Shown here: piece after piece, positions 6,119-9,712 of the stretch
How positions within the stretch are numbered: the first letter of the stretch is position 1
Layout of the letters: each line of letters starts with the position of its first letter
Assembly (NCBI GenBank): GCA_017646305.1
Contig: JAGCMR010000221.1
Location: forward strand, 1-9,712
DNA length: 9,712 nt
Source of the DNA: Spirochaetaceae bacterium
GTDB taxonomy: Bacteria; Spirochaetota; Spirochaetia; Treponematales; Treponemataceae
Direction of reading: 5' to 3'
Made by a program: the position numbers and the translations under genes
The notes under the pieces: model-generated
What the model saw: only the letters and a program-made list of their open reading frames with translations
Told to the model about the DNA's origin: nothing
The model's database searches: none

Positions 6119-7111
6119 ATGGAAACATGTTTTACAAAAACACAGGGTTATATTGATGATGAGGCTCTTAATGGAACGGCTTCATCTATGGCAGTTGATG
6201 TGGATCCATTGGCAATCTACCTTAAGCAGATTTCACGGTATGCCTTGCTTTCTGCCCAAGAAGAATTACAGCTGGCAGATCGAATTAATGGATTAAAAAA
6301 ACAGATTCGAACTCTTGGAGATGCTCTTGCTCGCTATCCAGAAAATGAAAACGAATATTCCCACCAGATAGAGCAGTTGCAGGAGGAGCTTCGGATTGAA
6401 AAAAATAAAATGGTTCAAGCAAATCTTCGTCTTGTGGTGTCTGTAGCAAAAAAATATCAGCATCGAGGTTTGTCCTTAATCGACTTGATTGATGAAGGCA
6501 ACATCGGACTTTTGGAAGCTGTAGATCGGTTTGAAGCCAGCAGAAATTGCCGTTTTTCTACCTATGGAATCTGGTGGATTCGTCAGGCTATTATCAAGGG
6601 TATTGCAGATAAAGGTCGTATTATCAGAATGCCTGTTCACATGCTGAACACCATAAACAAGTGCTTTATGATTGCCAAGCAGCTTACCCAAGAATATGGA
6701 CATGAGCCTTCCTGCTTGGAGCTTTCTGAATATATTGGTGAGACCCCAGAAAAAATCGAAGAATACATGAAGCTTGCTCAAGAAACCTCTAGTTTGGATA
6801 CCACCATTGACGAATCAAGTCCTTCTGTCTTGGGCGATTTACTATCTACCGATGAAAACGAGCAGCAGGTGGAGGATGTGTTTTCTGCCATGTTGTCAGA
6901 AACTATTAATTCTGTTTTGAAAGAATTTTCTGAACGAGAAATGGCTATTATCAAGCTACGGTTCGGGCTTGATGGAAGAACACCCATGACCCTCTCAGAA
7001 ACTGGCCGTGTACTAGGTATTACCAGAGAACGGGTACGACAGATTCAAGAAAAAATGTTGGAAAAATTAAAGGAAAGCAAGGAATTGATAGCCTTTAACG
7101 AATTACGGTAA
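6119..7111 (+). CDS. Sigma-70 family RNA polymerase sigma factor (RpoD/RpoS class)
   Basis: This 330-residue protein directs RNA polymerase to promoters. Region 1.2 lies at 28-57 (DPLAIYLKQI, LLSAQEELQLA). Region 2 (about 97-170) has NLRLVVSVAKKYQHRGLSL, DLIDEGNIGLLEAVDRFEAS and FSTYGIWWIRQAI. Region 3 covers about 172-250. Region 4 (about 258-322) has the helix-turn-helix TLSETGRVLGITRERVRQIQ. It lacks the long N-terminal region 1.1 and the large non-conserved insert of primary RpoD proteins, so I read it as an alternative sigma factor like the one called RpoS in Treponema pallidum. Region 2.4 reads STYGIWW where RpoD and RpoS have STYATWW, so its -10 preference may differ. A charged, probably coiled stretch of about 35 residues (60-96) separates regions 1.2 and 2.1. 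AGGAGG (6109-6114) fixes the start but is held in a predicted hairpin. It is alone between two terminators. Confidence 0.93.
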   Translation: METCFTKTQGYIDDEALNGTASSMAVDVDPLAIYLKQISRYALLSAQEELQLADRINGLKKQIRTLGDALARYPENENEYSHQIEQLQEELRIEKNKMVQANLRLVVSVAKKYQHRGLSLIDLIDEGNIGLLEAVDRFEASRNCRFSTYGIWWIRQAIIKGIADKGRIIRMPVHMLNTINKCFMIAKQLTQEYGHEPSCLELSEYIGETPEKIEEYMKLAQETSSLDTTIDESSPSVLGDLLSTDENEQQVEDVFSAMLSETINSVLKEFSEREMAIIKLRFGLDGRTPMTLSETGRVLGITRERVRQIQEKMLEKLKESKELIAFNELR

Positions 7112-7117
7112 TTTTCG

Positions 7118-7198
7118 TCAGGCCAAAACGAGTGGGAACAGGGAGATCTTTTCCCCATTCCATTTCCCCTATTCTTCTCGTAAGGCCTGATTTTTATT
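7118..7198 (+). terminator. Branched intrinsic terminator after the sigma factor gene
   Basis: TCAGGCC (7118-7124) pairs with GGCCTGA (7184-7190), followed by TTTTTATT (7191-7198). Inside the arms, ACGAG (7128-7132) pairs with CTCGT (7177-7181), and GGGAA (7134-7138) can pair with TTCCC (7164-7168). GGGAGA (7141-7146) can fold on TTTCCC (7150-7155). The T-run faces the plus strand. I see no matching U-run for the convergent exonuclease transcript. Confidence 0.75.
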
Positions 7199-7211
7199 CC
7201 TTGGCTGTTTG

Positions 7212-7778
7212 TTAGGATGAAAGCTGCTGAAAGCAGCGGAGTAATACCTCCATGCAGACACGGGCATCATCTGTAGCTCGGTGGGCATTTCCTGGATTAA
7301 TGGAAAAATGCTGGGCTAAAAATTGAAGATTATGTTTTTCTAGCTCTGGAAAGATGGCACGTGATATTTTCACCGTATCTTCAACTTGATTTTCTAAAAT
7401 CTGATGACTGTGGCGAGACAGGGCTGTATTTACGAATTTCAAATCAAAATTGGCGTTGTGGGCCACTAAAATACTTTTGCCAACAAAGCTGTGAAACTCA
7501 GGAAGTATCTCCTGTTCCTTGGGACAATCACAAACCATTTCGTAGGTAATGTTGTTGATCCTAGTGGCTTCGTAGGGAATGTCACGACAAGGATTAATCA
7601 ACTGGCTATAGGTGGAAAGAATCCCATCCTTAGAGAACTGTACCGCCCCAATTTCCAGAAGGCGGTCGTTGTGAGCACTGAGTCCTGTAGTTTCTGTGTC
7701 AAAGGCAGTAAAAACTGCCCCGCCCTGATACAGACGGAGCAGTTCTCGAACCTTTTTGTGGTTCTTATTTTGCTGCAT
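7212..7778 (-). CDS. DEDDh 3'-5' exonuclease (DnaQ-like)
   Basis: The protein belongs to the DnaQ/RNase T exonuclease superfamily, which removes nucleotides from 3' ends for proofreading, repair or RNA maturation. With the start at 7778 it has 188 residues. All five catalytic residues are visible. D27 and E29 are in FDTETTG (Exo I), D112 is in HNANFDLKF (Exo II), and H166 and D171 are in HRATDDARV (Exo III, DEDDh type). The domain fills the protein, with no polymerase part, so it is a stand-alone exonuclease like DnaQ epsilon or the PolC-type exonuclease domain. The exact substrate cannot be told. I prefer the ATG at 7778 because GGA stands 8 nt before it and the overlap with the mutase gene is then 14 bp. 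An ATG at 7811 would add 11 residues, lacks a Shine-Dalgarno sequence and would enlarge the overlap. Confidence 0.9.
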   Translation of the reverse strand: MQQNKNHKKVRELLRLYQGGAVFTAFDTETTGLSAHNDRLLEIGAVQFSKDGILSTYSQLINPCRDIPYEATRINNITYEMVCDCPKEQEILPEFHSFVGKSILVAHNANFDLKFVNTALSRHSHQILENQVEDTVKISRAIFPELEKHNLQFLAQHFSINPGNAHRATDDARVCMEVLLRCFQQLSS

Positions 7779-9534
7779 CGAGAATTCCGTTGATTTCGGT
7801 TTCAATGGCATTACAGAGCTTGGCAGAAGTTACCTTAGCCTCTTCCAAGCTGGCAGCAGGAGGAACCATACTGTTGATATAGAACTTGATTTTTGGCTCA
7901 GTTCCAGAGGGACGGGCACTGACGACTGTTCCATTTTCCAAGAAGAATTGCAATACATTGCTCTTAGGCAGGTCCACAGGCTTCTTATCAGCAGGATTTG
8001 CAGGATCGTAGCAGGTGCTGGTTTGGATGTCACGGATAGAAACAACCTTTTGTCCACCTAAGGTTTTCAGACCTTCTTCCCGTAGCTTTGCCATAATACC
8101 CCTCATGGTGGCAACACCAGCGGCACCAGCAAAGTTCTTGGAAATAGCTCTATCTTCAAAATAACCGAACTGCAGGAACAATTCTTCCAATCGTTGCAGC
8201 AGGGACTTGCCCTTGGATCGCCAGTACAGGGTCATTTCTGCACACATGGCAGCGGCGGAAACACCGTCCTTATCTCGTACGTCAGTTTCTATATTGTAGC
8301 CGTAGCTTTCTTCAAAGCCAAAGACGTAGTTGTGGCTACCTGTTTTTTCAAATTCGGCCATAACGGCAGCAATCCACTTAAAGCCAGTGAGACATTCTGC
8401 CAGGTGAACACCGTGGTGGGCGCAAATCTTGTCGGCAAAGGTGGAGGTAACGATGGAGCGGATAACAGCAGGGTTTGCAGACATCTTTCCTAATTCCTTG
8501 CGGCTAGTAAGGATATAGTCGCACAAAAGGGCTCCCATCTGGTTTCCGGTAATGAGGATGTAGTTGCCATTGGCATCAGGAACAGCACCACCAAAGCGGT
8601 CTGCGTCGGGGTCTGTAGCCATAACTACATCGGCCTTTTCTTTCTGTGCCAGCTCTAGAGCCATCTTTAATGCTGGGGCTTCTTCTGGGTTTGGTTTTTC
8701 CACTGTGGAGAAGTTGCCGTCTGGCTCCCGCTGTTCAGGGACTGTAATAACGGTAAGGCCCAAGTCTCCCAACACCTTTTCCACATGCATGGCACCTGTT
8801 CCGTGAAGGGGAGTGTAGACAATCTTTACTTCCCCAGCCTTTTCCTTAATGAGCTCTGGGCGGAACAGTTGGGACTTAACCATGTCCCAGTATTTATCAT
8901 CGATTTCCTTGTCAATCATAATCAGGGAGCCAGCCTTGATGGCCTCTTCCTTGGCGATGGTTTTTACTTCAGTAACGGAATTTACTTCGTCGATAATGCC
9001 CTGATCGTGGGGCTCAATAACCTGGGCTCCATCGTTCCAGTAGGCTTTGTAGCCATTGTACTGGGGAGGATTGTGGGAAGCGGTAACTACAACACCAGTG
9101 TCGCAACCTAAAGTGCGGATAGCATAGGAAAGCTCTGGGGTGGGCCGCAGACTGGTAAACAGGTAGGTTTTAAAGCCGTTGGCGGCAAAGATACAGGCGG
9201 TGGCCTGGGCAAAAACGTCGGAGAACCGTCGGGAATCGTAGGCTACAACGGCAGAAAGCTGACCTGCCTTGGCCTTTTCGGGGAAGGTCTTGATGATGTA
9301 GTTTGCCAAGCCCTGGGTGGCGTTGTTGATAACCCAGGTGTTCATGCGGTTTGTTCCACCACCAATAACACCTCTCAAACCACCAGTACCGAATTCCAGA
9401 TTCTGGTAGAAGCGGTCTTCCAATTCAGCCTTGTTGTCTGCGGCAATCAAATCCTGCACTTCCTTGCAAAAGCCTTCATCTTGCTCCTGGGCAATATAAT
9501 CCTTTGCCCGCTGGAGAATTTCGTTATAGTCCAT
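7765..9534 (-). CDS. Phosphohexomutase (phosphoglucomutase/phosphomannomutase family)
   Basis: The enzyme moves phosphate between C1 and C6 of a hexose such as glucose or mannose through a phosphoserine intermediate. It links glycolysis with glycogen and cell-envelope sugar synthesis in the cytoplasm. At 589 residues it fits the long PGM2/PgcA-like branch rather than the short ManB/AlgC type. Signatures run in family order. LEFGTGGLRGVIGGGTNRMN (47-66) comes first, then the active-site loop TASHNPPQYNGYK with Ser153. The metal-binding DPDADRFG has aspartates 308, 310 and 312. The sugar-specificity loop is GFEESYGYN (406-414), and the phosphate-binding RPSGTEPKIK (541-550) closes the series. 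All key residues are intact. AGGAGG (9539-9544) stands 4 nt before the ATG, and a strong promoter lies upstream. Its end overlaps the exonuclease gene, so the two are cotranscribed. By eye it is richer in G+C than the flagellar genes. Confidence 0.95.
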   Translation of the reverse strand: MDYNEILQRAKDYIAQEQDEGFCKEVQDLIAADNKAELEDRFYQNLEFGTGGLRGVIGGGTNRMNTWVINNATQGLANYIIKTFPEKAKAGQLSAVVAYDSRRFSDVFAQATACIFAANGFKTYLFTSLRPTPELSYAIRTLGCDTGVVVTASHNPPQYNGYKAYWNDGAQVIEPHDQGIIDEVNSVTEVKTIAKEEAIKAGSLIMIDKEIDDKYWDMVKSQLFRPELIKEKAGEVKIVYTPLHGTGAMHVEKVLGDLGLTVITVPEQREPDGNFSTVEKPNPEEAPALKMALELAQKEKADVVMATDPDADRFGGAVPDANGNYILITGNQMGALLCDYILTSRKELGKMSANPAVIRSIVTSTFADKICAHHGVHLAECLTGFKWIAAVMAEFEKTGSHNYVFGFEESYGYNIETDVRDKDGVSAAAMCAEMTLYWRSKGKSLLQRLEELFLQFGYFEDRAISKNFAGAAGVATMRGIMAKLREEGLKTLGGQKVVSIRDIQTSTCYDPANPADKKPVDLPKSNVLQFFLENGTVVSARPSGTEPKIKFYINSMVPPAASLEEAKVTSAKLCNAIETEINGILDAAK

Positions 9535-9616
9535 AATTCCTCCTGATTGAGTGAAAAGCTGCTTCCACTAATAGTACATAGTAAAAACCAGCATTTTAGC
9601 TAAATCTCTTCCTTCC

Positions 9617-9645
9617 ATTATATCAATGCAAGGAGTAAAAAACAA
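9617..9645 (-). promoter_or_regulatory. Sigma-70 promoter of the mutase-exonuclease unit
   Basis: Read on the minus strand, TTGTTT (9645-9640) stands exactly 17 bp from a perfect TATAAT (9622-9617). Transcription should begin near 9610, giving a leader of about 75 nt to the ATG at 9534. Two direct copies of CTCCTTG (9649-9643 and 9635-9629) overlap the -35 and the spacer. A perfect 10-bp palindrome, TTTAGCTAAA, lies at 9595-9604, just inside the transcript. Both are possible regulator sites. Confidence 0.75.
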
Positions 9646-9712
9646 GGAGAACCTGTTGCTTCTGTAGAGGCTTCCCTTGCTCCAGTCCCCTTCATCATGC
9701 TAGAATAAGCCA

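Noticed and set aside
9630..9661. Two AAGGAG motifs on the plus strand that could be ribosome sites for a rightward gene.
   Set aside because: No ATG follows at proper spacing, and the CTG/TTG starts after the second run into TAG within five codons.
9621..9700. Short minus-strand frame of 26 codons starting with two ATG codons near 9700.
   Set aside because: It lacks a ribosome site, runs through the mutase promoter, and its composition does not suggest a protein.

Overview
The window looks like chromosome from a spirochaete, most likely Treponema or a close relative. The main evidence is the gene order fliM-fliY-fliO-fliP. The large switch protein has a CheC-like part plus a FliN-like C-terminus (FliY), and no cheY lies between fliY and fliO, unlike in Bacillus. 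FliM also begins with a CheY-binding peptide close to those I know from treponemes. The genus call is inference from gene order and protein character, not from a database match.

Plus strand, 35-5998: a tightly packed flagellar transcription unit. fliM and fliY (C-ring switch) overlap by 8 bp. fliO and fliP (export gate) follow, with fliO starting 6 nt after fliY and fliP overlapping fliO by 14 bp. The expected next gene, fliQ, is absent. Instead, 12 nt after fliP, comes a 422-residue protein with a YfbR-type HD phosphohydrolase domain at its C-terminus. After it comes a secreted protein with two LysM domains and an M23-like domain that has lost its zinc ligands. The unit closes with a 25-bp tandem repeat that begins in the last codons of the LysM gene, followed by a clear intrinsic terminator (5968-5998). 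A sigma-28-like -10 box sits just upstream of the LysM gene.

Plus strand, 6041-7198: a single-gene unit for an RpoD/RpoS-class sigma factor (330 aa). Its 5' leader can fold into a hairpin that covers the whole Shine-Dalgarno sequence, with a UUUU/AGGA pairing like that of FourU RNA thermometers. The unit ends in a branched terminator hairpin. This is the most interesting non-coding feature in the window.

Minus strand, 9645 down to 7212: a convergent two-gene unit. A well-formed sigma-70 promoter (TTGTTT, 17 bp, TATAAT) and a strong Shine-Dalgarno sequence precede a 589-aa phosphohexomutase (phosphoglucomutase/phosphomannomutase family). A DEDDh 3'-5' exonuclease of the DnaQ fold overlaps its end by 14 bp. 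Beyond the promoter (9646-9712) I see no gene. By eye the mutase gene is richer in G+C than the fliY-to-LysM stretch, which could reflect expression level.

Taken together: flagellar motor switch, export gate and a probable envelope-associated factor on the left, a possibly translation-controlled sigma factor in the middle, and housekeeping sugar-phosphate metabolism with an exonuclease on the right. I see no mobile elements, CRISPR arrays, tRNA or rRNA genes.
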